64,000 nucleotides of DNA from an uncultured Flavobacteriales bacterium (GTDB lineage Bacteria; Bacteroidota; Bacteroidia; Flavobacteriales_G; Salibacteraceae), in assembly GCA_937899835.1 (NCBI GenBank), contig CALCCE010000095.1, positions 1 to 64,000 on the forward strand. Reading direction: 5' to 3'. Positions within the stretch are counted from its first letter, which is position 1, and each line of letters begins with the position of its first letter. The position numbers and the translations under genes are program-made. The notes below the pieces were generated by a model. The model did not search any database and was not told where the DNA came from. It saw nothing but the letters and a program-made list of their open reading frames with translations. Positions 43,977 to 51,730 of the stretch are shown piece after piece.

Positions 43977-44599
43977 CAATAATCTGCAATTAGGCCCAAG
44001 CCTTGGCGAACTACTTCCGGCTCATCGTCGGTACAATCTACAATAGTACTGGCCTGGTTATTTCCATATCCACCGTCGATCACCAAATCAACCTGGTGTT
44101 GATAGCGCTCAAAAATCAACTCAGGGTCGGTGGTATATTCCAAAATCTCGTCGTCGTCCAGCACCGAGGTGGTAACAATGGGATTGCCCAGCTGATGGAC
44201 AATTTCGCGCGGAATGTTGTTGTCTGGAACACGGATACCTACCGTCTTCTTTTTGTGCTTGAAAAGCTTTGGAACCCGACTGTTGGCGTTGAGAATAAAC
44301 GTGAAAGGACCGGGGAGTACTTTCTTCATCAACTTGAAGGTGGAATTGTCTACCTGACGGCAATAGTCGGAAAGATGGCTCAAGTCGTAGCAAATGATGG
44401 AGAAATTGGATTTCTCCACCTTGATCCCTTTTATTTTGGCGACCCTTTCTACTGCTTTCGGTTGAAAGATGTCACAGCCGATTCCGTAGACTGTATCGGT
44501 AGGGTAGATGATTACGCCACCTTTGCGCAGCACCTTGACCACCGTATCCATAGCCCGCGGCTGCGGATTGTCAGGGTGAATACGTAACAACTGCGCCAT
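43976..44599 (-). CDS. Sua5/YciO/YrdC/YwlC family protein
   Basis: This family makes threonylcarbamoyl-AMP for the t6A modification of tRNA or binds dsRNA. The 207-residue protein starts MAQLLRIHPDNPQPRAM and has GGVIIYPTDTVYGIGCDIF and LPGPFTFILNANSRVPK, typical of the YciO/YrdC fold. It has no C-terminal Sua5 domain, so it could be TsaC/YrdC or the less defined YciO. The start at 44599 matches the family; an upstream in-frame start would add residues encoded by a hairpin. Confidence 0.88.
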   Translation of the reverse strand: MAQLLRIHPDNPQPRAMDTVVKVLRKGGVIIYPTDTVYGIGCDIFQPKAVERVAKIKGIKVEKSNFSIICYDLSHLSDYCRQVDNSTFKLMKKVLPGPFTFILNANSRVPKLFKHKKKTVGIRVPDNNIPREIVHQLGNPIVTTSVLDDDEILEYTTDPELIFERYQHQVDLVIDGGYGNNQASTIVDCTDDEPEVVRQGLGLIADY

Positions 44600-44614
44600 G
44601 ATCTGAGAAACGGA

Positions 44615-44641
44615 TTCCGGGGCGGATTGTTCCGCCCCGAA
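44615..44641 (-). other. GC-rich hairpin just upstream of the Sua5-family gene
   Basis: CGGGGCGGA and TCCGCCCCG (9 bp perfect, TTGT loop) lie between the transaldolase stop and the Sua5-family start, without a T run on either strand. It could be a processing or stability element or a structured leader. Confidence 0.4.
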
Positions 44642-44650
44642 AAACATCAA

Positions 44651-45304
44651 TTAGTTGGATTTGGCGTGATCCGCCAAGAATTTTTCCAATCCAATATCGG
44701 TCAGAGGGTGTTTCAACAACGCCAAAATCGCCGATAAGGGGCAAGTAGCAACATCAGCACCCAACTCCGCACATTCCACAATGTGCATTGGGTGACGAAC
44801 CGAGGCGGCTAAAATTTCGGTTTCGAAGCCGAAGTTGTCATAAATGGTGCGAATGCTCTCAATCAAGGCCATACCGTCAGAGCTAATATCGTCGATACGT
44901 CCGATGAAAGGAGAAACGTACGAAGCTCCGGCTTTGGCCGCCAGCAAGGCTTGCCCGGGAGAAAAGATCAACGTACAGTTGGTGCGAATATCGTTTTCGG
45001 AGAAATACTTGAGGGCTTTTACACCATCTTTAATCATGGGTACTTTCACCACAATGTTTTCGTGCAGCTCGTGCAGGCGTTTACCTTCCGCTACAATGCC
45101 GTCGAAATCGGTGGAAATAACTTCGGCACTCACGTCCCCGTCTACAATGTTGCAAATGTCTACGTAGTGCTTCAAAATATTGGCCTCTCCACTAATGCCT
45201 TCCTTGGCCATGAGTGAAGGGTTGGTAGTCACCCCGTCGAGAACACCGAGATCACGGGCTTCGCGGATTTGATCAAGGTTGGCAGTATCGATGAAAAACT
45301 TCAT
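44651..45304 (-). CDS. Fructose-6-phosphate aldolase / small transaldolase
   Basis: The 217-residue protein belongs to the short transaldolase/FSA subfamily: [20 protein letters not shown] at the N-terminus, [13 protein letters not shown], the Schiff-base Lys in [15 protein letters not shown] and SPFIGRIDD. It is cytoplasmic pentose-phosphate metabolism. Whether it is a transaldolase or a fructose-6-phosphate aldolase cannot be decided here. The ATG at 45304 fits the family; upstream extension is spurious. Confidence 0.94.
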   Translation of the reverse strand: MKFFIDTANLDQIREARDLGVLDGVTTNPSLMAKEGISGEANILKHYVDICNIVDGDVSAEVISTDFDGIVAEGKRLHELHENIVVKVPMIKDGVKALKYFSENDIRTNCTLIFSPGQALLAAKAGASYVSPFIGRIDDISSDGMALIESIRTIYDNFGFETEILAASVRHPMHIVECAELGADVATCPLSAILALLKHPLTDIGLEKFLADHAKSN

Positions 45305-45338
45305 TCTTGTTGGTATTGCAGTGTGGTTATCAAAGCGG

Positions 45339-45346
45339 CAAAGGTA
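45339..45346 (-). promoter_or_regulatory. -7 element of the transaldolase gene
   Basis: TACCTTTG on the minus strand matches TAnnTTTG, 34 bases upstream of the start and just after the SRP RNA terminator. Confidence 0.5.
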
Positions 45347-45422
45347 GTTTTGCGAAGACCAATAAAACAACCCCAAGAGCAAGAAAAAACGTAGGAGAAA
45401 ACGAGAAAAAAGGGCACAAAAA

Positions 45423-45523
45423 ATGGGTAAGCTACTTACATCGCACCGCTACAACTGGCTACCCTTGCTTCCTTCCGGACCTGGGGGAGTTCACCAGGAG
45501 CTGGTCGTATAAGACTTACCCAT
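45423..45523 (-). ncRNA. ffs: Signal recognition particle RNA, small bacterial type (4.5S)
   Basis: On the minus strand the conserved apical hairpin CAGGTCCGGAAGGAAGCA is present (plus strand near 45466-45483), preceded by CACCTGGTGAACTCCC. The ends pair: ATGGGTAAG at the 5' end with CTTACCCAT at the 3' end (45515-45523 and 45423-45431), followed by a T run. Length is about 101 nt. The GGAA tetraloop and asymmetric loop bind Ffh. Ends are predicted from pairing. Confidence 0.93.
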
Positions 45524-45526
45524 CGG

Positions 45527-45534
45527 CAAAGGTA
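45527..45534 (-). promoter_or_regulatory. -7 element of the SRP RNA gene
   Basis: TACCTTTG on the minus strand ends 3 nt before the predicted RNA 5' end at 45523. It gives an internal ruler for the distance from -7 element to transcription start in this genome. Confidence 0.6.
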
Positions 45535-45572
45535 GGAAAAGCCAACGTTGTGTGCCAGGGCAATCGGTGAAT

Positions 45573-45606
45573 TTTGGCCCTTCCGCTGCATATTTGGTTA
45601 TATTTG
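45573..45606 (+). promoter_or_regulatory. Promoter of the DUF4199-glycosyltransferase operon
   Basis: TATATTTG at 45599-45606 matches the -7 consensus and TTTG at 45573-45576 lies 22 nt upstream. The leader would be about 20 nt. Confidence 0.5.
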
Positions 45607-45630
45607 TCCACTGAAATTGCGCCCTTTGGT

Positions 45631-46161
45631 ATGGAAGAAGTCAACAAATCCGGTTCATTCATAGACGTTATTACAGGAGGAATAATCGTTGGATTGGTCA
45701 CTTGTGCAATCACAATGGTGCTCTACTTACTTGATCTTGACAAGGAAACATGGGTGTTTCTTCCCATCAGTGCAGGGATGTTTGCGGTGATATATCTCAG
45801 CTTGGTCAAAGTGAGAAAAATCAAGTTGAATGGATACCTCAGCTATGGTAGGGCCTTAGGCTGGGGAACCTTGATGAGCCTGTTCGGCGGATTGCTCATA
45901 GGCGTATTTTATTACCTCCTTTGCGTGCTTGATCCGGGTTACATAGAGGCTTTGTTGGACAAAACTTACGAAGAGATGGTGAACTGGGGGTTACCTGAGG
46001 ACCAGATCAATACAAGCATGGCGATTACCGCACGTTTTACTGCGACTCCGATCTACATTGCTGTTTCTAATTTTGTAAGCACAGTCATTCTTGGTTTCAT
46101 AGGCTCTCTTGTCATTGCCGCGGTAGTCAAACGCACTCCAGACGACTCCCAAACGATCTGA
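45631..46161 (+). CDS. DUF4199 membrane protein
   Basis: The 176-residue protein has four membrane spans and the DUF4199 layout common in Bacteroidota, with a periplasmic loop EALLDKTYEEMVNWGLPEDQI before the last helix. The ATG at 45631 follows the promoter match; an upstream in-frame start crosses it. It is followed after 4 bases by a GT2 gene; in Bacteroidota DUF4199 and this glycosyltransferase are often paired. Confidence 0.9.
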   Translation: MEEVNKSGSFIDVITGGIIVGLVTCAITMVLYLLDLDKETWVFLPISAGMFAVIYLSLVKVRKIKLNGYLSYGRALGWGTLMSLFGGLLIGVFYYLLCVLDPGYIEALLDKTYEEMVNWGLPEDQINTSMAITARFTATPIYIAVSNFVSTVILGFIGSLVIAAVVKRTPDDSQTI

Positions 46162-46165
46162 CCCC

Positions 46166-47119
46166 ATGAGTATCGATATTTCGGTTGTTGTCCCACTCTT
46201 TAATGAAGAGGAATCCTTGCCAGAATTGGCCGAGTGGATTCAAAAGGTCATGCGCGAAAACCAGTTTACCTACGAAATTGTGATGGTAGACGATGGTAGC
46301 TCCGACCGGTCCTGGGAAGTAATTGGCAATTTGAAAGCCAACCATCCTGAGGTAAAAGGCATCCGGTTTCGCAGAAACTATGGTAAATCGGCTGCGCTCA
46401 ATACCGGTTTTGAAGCGGTAGAAGGCAATGTGGTCATCACCATGGATGCCGATTTACAAGACAGCCCAGACGAAATACCTGAACTCAACCGCATGATTCT
46501 TGAGGAAGGCTTCGACATGGTTTCGGGCTGGAAGAAAAAACGACACGACCCACTTTCCAAAACCATTCCTACCAAGCTGTTCAACTGGGCTACACGAAAA
46601 ATGTCGGGCATTTACCTGCACGATTTCAATTGTGGTTTGAAGGCTTACCGAAAGGAAGTGATCAAAAGCGTGGAAGTGTATGGGGAAATGCATCGGTATA
46701 TTCCTGTATTGGCCAAATGGGCAGGTTTTAAGAACATCGGCGAAAAAGTAGTGCACCATCAGGAGCGCAAGTATGGAGTCACTAAATTTGGCTTAGAACG
46801 CTTCATCAATGGGTTCTTGGATTTGCTTTCAATCACCTTTGTAGGGCGCTTCCGAAAGAAACCCATGCACTTCTTTGGTTTGCTTGGCACGATCATCTTC
46901 ATCGTAGGGTTTTTAGCTTCTTTGTGGATCGGAATAGAGAAAATTTACTTTCTGAGCACCGGAATCAAAGCCCGGTTGGTGACTGAAAACCCCTTCTTTT
47001 ACCTGGCATTGGTCTGTATGATCCTGGGAACCCAGCTGTTTTTAGCCGGCTTCTTAGCCGAACTGATCTCCCGCAACTCACCCGATCGCAACCGTTATCA
47101 GGTTCGAGACCGAATATAG
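46166..47119 (+). CDS. Family 2 glycosyltransferase, DPM/bactoprenol type
   Basis: The 317-residue protein has a GT-A catalytic domain with VVPLFNEEESLPELAEW, the acidic VDDGSSD and MDADLQDSPDE motifs, and FNCGLKAYRKEV. Two C-terminal membrane helices follow (about residues 232-258 and 272-300). This architecture is that of polyprenyl-phosphate glycosyltransferases. The donor sugar is not identifiable. Confidence 0.92.
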   Translation: MSIDISVVVPLFNEEESLPELAEWIQKVMRENQFTYEIVMVDDGSSDRSWEVIGNLKANHPEVKGIRFRRNYGKSAALNTGFEAVEGNVVITMDADLQDSPDEIPELNRMILEEGFDMVSGWKKKRHDPLSKTIPTKLFNWATRKMSGIYLHDFNCGLKAYRKEVIKSVEVYGEMHRYIPVLAKWAGFKNIGEKVVHHQERKYGVTKFGLERFINGFLDLLSITFVGRFRKKPMHFFGLLGTIIFIVGFLASLWIGIEKIYFLSTGIKARLVTENPFFYLALVCMILGTQLFLAGFLAELISRNSPDRNRYQVRDRI

Positions 47120-47225
47120 AAGTCCTGAGAGTCAAGGTGCTCAAGAAATTCAATTCGGAATCAAGTTGGACCCAACCGCTATCATTTTTTGGGTTTGTTG
47201 ACTTATTTGTAATTGTTAAGTTGAG

Positions 47226-47624
47226 TTGCCCACCACTCCGAACATTGCTTTTACCTCTACCGGAAACTACTGGGTATGGGTAAAAAGAGGGGAGGCCTGG
47301 TTTCGTTCGGAAGATTTTGCATTGAGCGATCCTACCAGTGACTGTATTCCCGTCGGACTAAGTGAAAATGAAGCAAGCTACAGTTGGGAACTTTTCCCCA
47401 ACCCAGCGACCGATCCCATTCAGCTACAGGTGACCGGCACACCAATTGAGGCGACCGATATTTCAGTGTGGAATGCCTTGCACAGACAAATGGAGGTCGA
47501 AATTCAGCCAAGGTCTAGCATTAGCTTTCCGCTCGATATGCGTTCGTGTTCGGCAGGAGCCTACAGGGTAAAGCTGAAGGGACAAACCAAACCATTGTGC
47601 GCCAGTAGTTGCTTCTTTCATTGA
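47226..47624 (+). pseudogene. Orphan T9SS sorting-domain fragment
   Basis: The open frame encodes up to 132 residues without signal peptide. Its C-terminal 80 residues look like a type A T9SS sorting domain: SYSWELFPNPATDPIQLQVTG with a final AGAYRVKLKGQ. The first 45 residues (NIAFTSTGNYWVWVKRGEAW) resemble the end of a larger secreted protein. A T9SS cargo needs a signal peptide, so this is most likely the 3' remnant of a deleted gene. The frame opens after a TAA at 47217 and has only a TTG start. Confidence 0.65.
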
Positions 47625-47640
47625 AGCAGACAACCTCAAC

Positions 47641-48165
47641 TCAATTTTCTAAGGTGTACTGGATGATCTTGCGGTAGAGTTCGTTGGGGTTGATTGGCTT
47701 GCAGATGAAATCGTTCATGCCGCTGTCTTGCGCCAAAAAGCGCTCATCATTGCTCACGGCCCCACTTACTCCAATAATGGGAAGGTGTTTGATATCGGGA
47801 CGGCTGTGTCGGCGAATTTCACGGGTAGTTTGATAGCCATCCATTCCCGGGAGGTTGATGTCCATGATCACCAAATCAAAATGACTTTTCACCAACCGAT
47901 CAATCACTTGCCTGCCGTTGCTCACAATCTCCGTTTCGATGTCCCAATTGGAAAGAAAAACAGACGTCACCAATTGGTTAACATCATTGTCTTCCGCCAT
48001 CAGGATGCGCAGACCTTCCAAACTGGGCAGTCCGTCACGCTCTTTACGGGGAAGAAGAGGGGCTCCCGGCTCCGATCGGGTGATCGAAACTGAGCCATAC
48101 CGAATTTGAAATTCCGGTTCTCCCGGCAGTTCAAACCCTGCGTCAGGTTGAAATTCTTGGTCCAA
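47641..48165 (-). CDS. Receiver-domain protein, possibly the remnant of a hybrid histidine kinase
   Basis: The receiver domain covers about residues 53-172, with MAEDNDVNQL, phospho-acceptor Asp in LVIMDINLPGMDGY and switch Lys in FICKPINP. The preceding 50 residues (FELPGEPEFQ, then proline-rich GAPLLPRKERDG) resemble the end of a kinase ATPase domain plus the linker found in hybrid kinases. The only upstream start is a TTG at 48165 and the frame opens at 48180. It may be a short response regulator or a truncated kinase. A -7 match lies at 48208-48215. Confidence 0.7.
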   Translation of the reverse strand: MDQEFQPDAGFELPGEPEFQIRYGSVSITRSEPGAPLLPRKERDGLPSLEGLRILMAEDNDVNQLVTSVFLSNWDIETEIVSNGRQVIDRLVKSHFDLVIMDINLPGMDGYQTTREIRRHSRPDIKHLPIIGVSGAVSNDERFLAQDSGMNDFICKPINPNELYRKIIQYTLEN

Positions 48166-48207
48166 ATTTATCGAGGTTTAGCTCGTGAGCCGCAACTCAC
48201 CGAAGAG

Positions 48208-48215
48208 CAAAAATA
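48208..48215 (-). promoter_or_regulatory. -7 element upstream of the receiver gene
   Basis: TATTTTTG on the minus strand matches TAnnTTTG 43 bases before the TTG start. A second match, TAAATTTG (48170-48163), overlaps that start codon. The remaining bases of 48180-48369 show no gene. Confidence 0.35.
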
Positions 48216-48369
48216 CATCGAATAGTGTGGCGGTTTAAGCAGTACTTAGGGATTACCGTAAGAAAAAAGGAAGCTATTTGAAGTTCCAGTTTTCGGAAAA
48301 TTCCAAAGAGGTGTATTGAGCAAGACCGCTACTAAACTGTTTGCATCAAGATAGAAAATTCGAGGATTT

Positions 48370-49692
48370 TTATCCTGCTTTTGATTCAGAAGTTTCTGAA
48401 ACCGAACGTTCGGCTAATATGGCAAGGGCATAATTTTCCCAGGAAAAATCCTTGGCAGCTTCGGCCACATTATCACGAGGAATGGGTTTTTCGAGGAACA
48501 AGCTCATTTTTTCAGCCATCGAGTTGATGTCCTCCGGCTCGGCGAGGTAGCCGTTGAAACCCTCGCGGATCGTCTCAGGGAAATGGCCCACCCGCGTGGC
48601 AACTATAGGAAGCTTAAAATTGTAGTTCAACGATTCTACACCCGAGGGAGTGGCATACTCGTAAAAAAGAACCCCGCAGTCACTTACTTGAAAGTACTTA
48701 TGGACATCTTCATTGGGCACAAATTCATTCACCAACATCACCCGGTCTTGCAAGCCTAAATCTTCCACCAGCTGAAGTGGGTTGTAATCTTGCTCGTTGT
48801 CTTTACTGCTCAAGAAGATTTTTTTGGCCACTCCAAACACCGCCTTTTTAAGGCGAGTACTAAAACTGTTAGACTTAAGCGTATTCCAAAAGGACTCCCC
48901 ACAAACCAGCAGCGATACATCATCACGCGTATCGGCCAACTTTTTAAAAGCCGGTATCACATGGTGCAATCCCTTGTATTTGCGGATAAATCCAAAAAAC
49001 AGAAAAACGTGTTGGCCCAATCCATGCTCCTGCTTAAAAGCCGCCACATCAAATTCAGGATCGGGCGAAAACAAGTCGTAAACCGGGTGAAACAATTTAA
49101 TCACCGATTTGCGTCCTCGAACCGACCGTGTGCCATCTTCCGAAACTTCGAAGCGCCTTTTGGGAAAAAGTGCCTTTAGTTCATCTGCCGTTTTGTGTGC
49201 GTGTACCACATAGGTTTTTGCTTTGCGAATACCATAGCGTGTGAAAAGGCGGTCGATGTTGCTGTTCTCTTTTTGCACCACGAAGTGCAAATCGAAAATC
49301 ACCTCCGCCATGGTTTGCTTGCGCAATTGGTTTGCAATATAGCCCATCGGTAGGCCCTGAATGGCAATCGCCCATTGAAAAATCACCAATTGAGGCCGCA
49401 GATCCTTGATCACTTTTACCGTTTCGCGCCAGGAAAAAGGATTGTTGTAGTTGGTAACGTACTCTACCTCAATGTTCGTCCCCTCCAGCAAGTCGCTTTT
49501 AGACGATTTGTCTACAAACTCCCGAGGAATAATCGCCGGGTACTGCTGCGTCCAGGAAACAATATGAACATCCACCTCATCAAAACGATCGAGCGCTTTG
49601 GCCAGGGAAGTATTGTAATTGGAAATTCCGCCTTTGAATTTCGGTCCGGGACCGAAACAAACAACTCTGGTTCTTGCCATGGGCAACCGCAT
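48370..49692 (-). CDS. Family 4 glycosyltransferase
   Basis: The 440-residue protein has a GT-B fold: N-terminal FGPGPKFKGGISNYNTSLAKAL (donor/acceptor glycine loop), a C-terminal FFGFIRKYKGLHHVIPAF and the ESLNYNFKLPIVATRVGHFPE nucleotide-sugar region of GT4. It probably adds a sugar in surface polysaccharide or glycolipid assembly. The ATG at 49692 overlaps the epimerase stop (TAATG); the ATG at 49680 is the alternative. Confidence 0.88.
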   Translation of the reverse strand: MRLPMARTRVVCFGPGPKFKGGISNYNTSLAKALDRFDEVDVHIVSWTQQYPAIIPREFVDKSSKSDLLEGTNIEVEYVTNYNNPFSWRETVKVIKDLRPQLVIFQWAIAIQGLPMGYIANQLRKQTMAEVIFDLHFVVQKENSNIDRLFTRYGIRKAKTYVVHAHKTADELKALFPKRRFEVSEDGTRSVRGRKSVIKLFHPVYDLFSPDPEFDVAAFKQEHGLGQHVFLFFGFIRKYKGLHHVIPAFKKLADTRDDVSLLVCGESFWNTLKSNSFSTRLKKAVFGVAKKIFLSSKDNEQDYNPLQLVEDLGLQDRVMLVNEFVPNEDVHKYFQVSDCGVLFYEYATPSGVESLNYNFKLPIVATRVGHFPETIREGFNGYLAEPEDINSMAEKMSLFLEKPIPRDNVAEAAKDFSWENYALAILAERSVSETSESKAG

Positions 49693-50735
49693 TAATTTCT
49701 TCGGTCCAGGGCCGCCTCATATACCCTGCGCATACCGTCTTCAATCGAGATTTTGGGCTCCCAGCCCAAGCGCTCCTTCACATAATCCATGTTGCAGTAG
49801 CGGGAGTGTACCCCAACCGGTTTGTCCAGCAAAGGCTTAATGGTAGGGTTGTAGCCGGCAAAGCGGGTAAAGATTTCGATAATCTCCAGAAAAGAGGTCA
49901 ACCGGCCTTGACCGATATTGATGGCGCTACCATCCGTAATGTGTTCCATCGCCAGGAGCGTACAATCCATCACATCTTCGATGTGTACAAAATCACGTCC
50001 CTGCTTGCCACTGCCCCATACTTCAAACGGGTTTTCTTTGCCCGCAGCGCGAGCAGCAATTGCCGGAATAGGATAGGTAAGATCTTGATCTTCCCCATAG
50101 CCAGAGAAAGGCCGAATACAAGTAACCGAAACACCGTAGTATTTGGCGGCAATAAAAGCCAGGTATTCGCCAGTGAGCTTGGTCCAACCATAAGTCATGT
50201 CGGGTTGGCCCATCTTCTTAAAGTCAATATCCGTTTCGCTCAAGGCAATCGCATTGGTATCGGTTTGCAGATCTACCGGATAAGCAGCACTTGAAGAAGG
50301 GTAAAGTACCCTTGCTGGCTTGTGTTTGGTCACCCAATAGAAAAACTCCGCATCGATAGAGAGGTCAAGAGCCACCATCATAGGGTCACCATCAATTTTG
50401 GCACGGCCACCAACAATGGCAGCAAAGTGAAACACGTCCGAAAATTTGGTGAAATCAAATCCGTATTTGGTCTTTAGAAATTGATCGTCGGCGATCAACT
50501 CCCGAACCACATCTCTAAAGTCTCCTTTAAGGAAAACCATCCGTTCATCTTCGCCGAAAATTTCCAGGTTGTCCAGTTTCCGCACCGGAGTACCTTCCGG
50601 AAGCCAAGTCGAAGGGTGGGTACCCACCGATAAATCATCTACAAAAAAGATGGTGTCTTGGGTAGTGCGGTGCATACGCTTTACAAAGTTGCGTCCTACA
50701 AAGCCGCATCCTCCGGTAATCAGGTGATAGTTCAT
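49692..50735 (-). CDS. NAD-dependent epimerase/dehydratase (extended SDR)
   Basis: The 347-residue protein has the NAD-binding TGGCGFVGRNF, the Ser in PSSSAAYP and the catalytic YGWTK (Tyr-x-x-x-Lys). The chain fits nucleotide-sugar epimerases or dehydratases. It is coupled to the glycosyltransferase gene downstream, so it may make that enzyme's sugar donor. Exact substrate is unknown. Confidence 0.9.
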   Translation of the reverse strand: MNYHLITGGCGFVGRNFVKRMHRTTQDTIFFVDDLSVGTHPSTWLPEGTPVRKLDNLEIFGEDERMVFLKGDFRDVVRELIADDQFLKTKYGFDFTKFSDVFHFAAIVGGRAKIDGDPMMVALDLSIDAEFFYWVTKHKPARVLYPSSSAAYPVDLQTDTNAIALSETDIDFKKMGQPDMTYGWTKLTGEYLAFIAAKYYGVSVTCIRPFSGYGEDQDLTYPIPAIAARAAGKENPFEVWGSGKQGRDFVHIEDVMDCTLLAMEHITDGSAINIGQGRLTSFLEIIEIFTRFAGYNPTIKPLLDKPVGVHSRYCNMDYVKERLGWEPKISIEDGMRRVYEAALDRRN

Positions 50736-50985
50736 GGTTGGTTTGAGTTAGAAAAATACGGGGGCATCCCTCTCGTAATCAGGCTGCAAAGGTGTGAAAA
50801 ATAATACAGAATTATGGGAGAAGACGGATTTTTTGAAGGCCAGGTTGGCCCTTTACTCCACATACCATTTTTGGCTTCTTAGACGTTATGGTAGCAATTC
50901 TATCCAGCCGATGCGAGCACATAACCTACTGGCTTGCAGTCTTCGGTCCGTCTTTCGTCACCCCGATCAATCGGCTTTTCTTTCC

Positions 50986-50993
50986 TATTTTTG
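50986..50993 (+). promoter_or_regulatory. -7 element of the MORN-mnmA operon
   Basis: TATTTTTG matches TAnnTTTG and ends 11 nt before the ATG at 51005, giving a leader of only about 7 nt. The rest of 50736-50985 shows no gene. Confidence 0.5.
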
Positions 50994-51004
50994 CACCAAT
51001 AACT

Positions 51005-51727
51005 ATGAGCGTTTTTCGACCTTTTCTGTTTTTATTGATTTCTCTATGGTTTTCGCTGCCATCATTGGCGCAGGAACCAATGAATCAAACTGATGATAAA
51101 GGCCGTAAACAAGGCATTTGGATCAAGAAACACAGCAACGGTAATGTGCGCTACAAAGGCCGCTTCGAAAATGATCGCCCGGTGGGCGAATTTCAGTATT
51201 ACTATGATACTGGTACAAGAAGCGGTAAATTGGTGTATCACGGTACTACCGACACCGCTGATGCTGAGTTTTACCACAAAAACTCCCGGTTAATGGCCAA
51301 GGGACTTTATGTGAAGGAGAAAAAGGAAGGCCTTTGGAAGTTTTACGATGACCGGGAAATTCTGGCCAGTGAAGAAATGTTTGTAGGTGGCGAACGACAC
51401 GGAAAGGTGAGAACCTTTTTTCTGGACGGGAGTGTCGCCAGTATTGTCAATTATAGCAAAGGTCTAAAAAGTGGACCCTTTAAAGAGTTGTTTCCCGATG
51501 GAAAAACCCGAAGTGAAGGCATCTACCTCGATGGCAATTACGATGGAGAAATTAAATGGTACTTTGCCAACGGTAAAATCAAAACCAAGGGAAAATACCG
51601 AGATGCAGTAAAAGATGGCCTGTGGGTCTATTATAGTTCAGACGGTCGTACGGTTGCCCAGGAATTGTTTGAGTTGGGCCAATTGAGAAAGAAACGCATC
51701 GAAGGAGAGCAAGAAGGAAAACCTTGA
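51005..51727 (+). CDS. Secreted MORN-repeat (YwqK-like) protein
   Basis: The 240-residue protein has a signal peptide (MSVFRPFLFLLISLWFSLPS then LAQE) and a run of MORN-type repeats, each about 23 residues with a G-x-W-x-x-Y/F core: GIWIKKHSNGNVRYKGRF, GEFQYYYDTGTR, GLWKFYDDREI, GEIKWYFANGK, GLWVYYSSDG. Many Bacteroidota proteins of this type are labelled YwqK family antitoxins, but with a signal peptide and no toxin nearby that label is not supported. It begins a chain with mnmA 3 bases downstream. Confidence 0.87.
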   Translation: MSVFRPFLFLLISLWFSLPSLAQEPMNQTDDKGRKQGIWIKKHSNGNVRYKGRFENDRPVGEFQYYYDTGTRSGKLVYHGTTDTADAEFYHKNSRLMAKGLYVKEKKEGLWKFYDDREILASEEMFVGGERHGKVRTFFLDGSVASIVNYSKGLKSGPFKELFPDGKTRSEGIYLDGNYDGEIKWYFANGKIKTKGKYRDAVKDGLWVYYSSDGRTVAQELFELGQLRKKRIEGEQEGKP

Positions 51728-51730
51728 GTC

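Noticed and set aside
45307-45570. An 87-codon plus-strand ORF between transaldolase and DUF4199
   Set aside because: It runs antisense through the SRP RNA and two promoter elements and has no protein-like composition.
50794-51093. A 99-codon ORF before the MORN protein
   Set aside because: It overlaps the promoter and the signal peptide region of the MORN gene in another frame; its product is not protein-like.
51005-51727. Toxin-antitoxin antitoxin (YwqK label) for the MORN protein
   Set aside because: It has a signal peptide and is exported; no toxin gene is next to it. The label comes from loose family naming.
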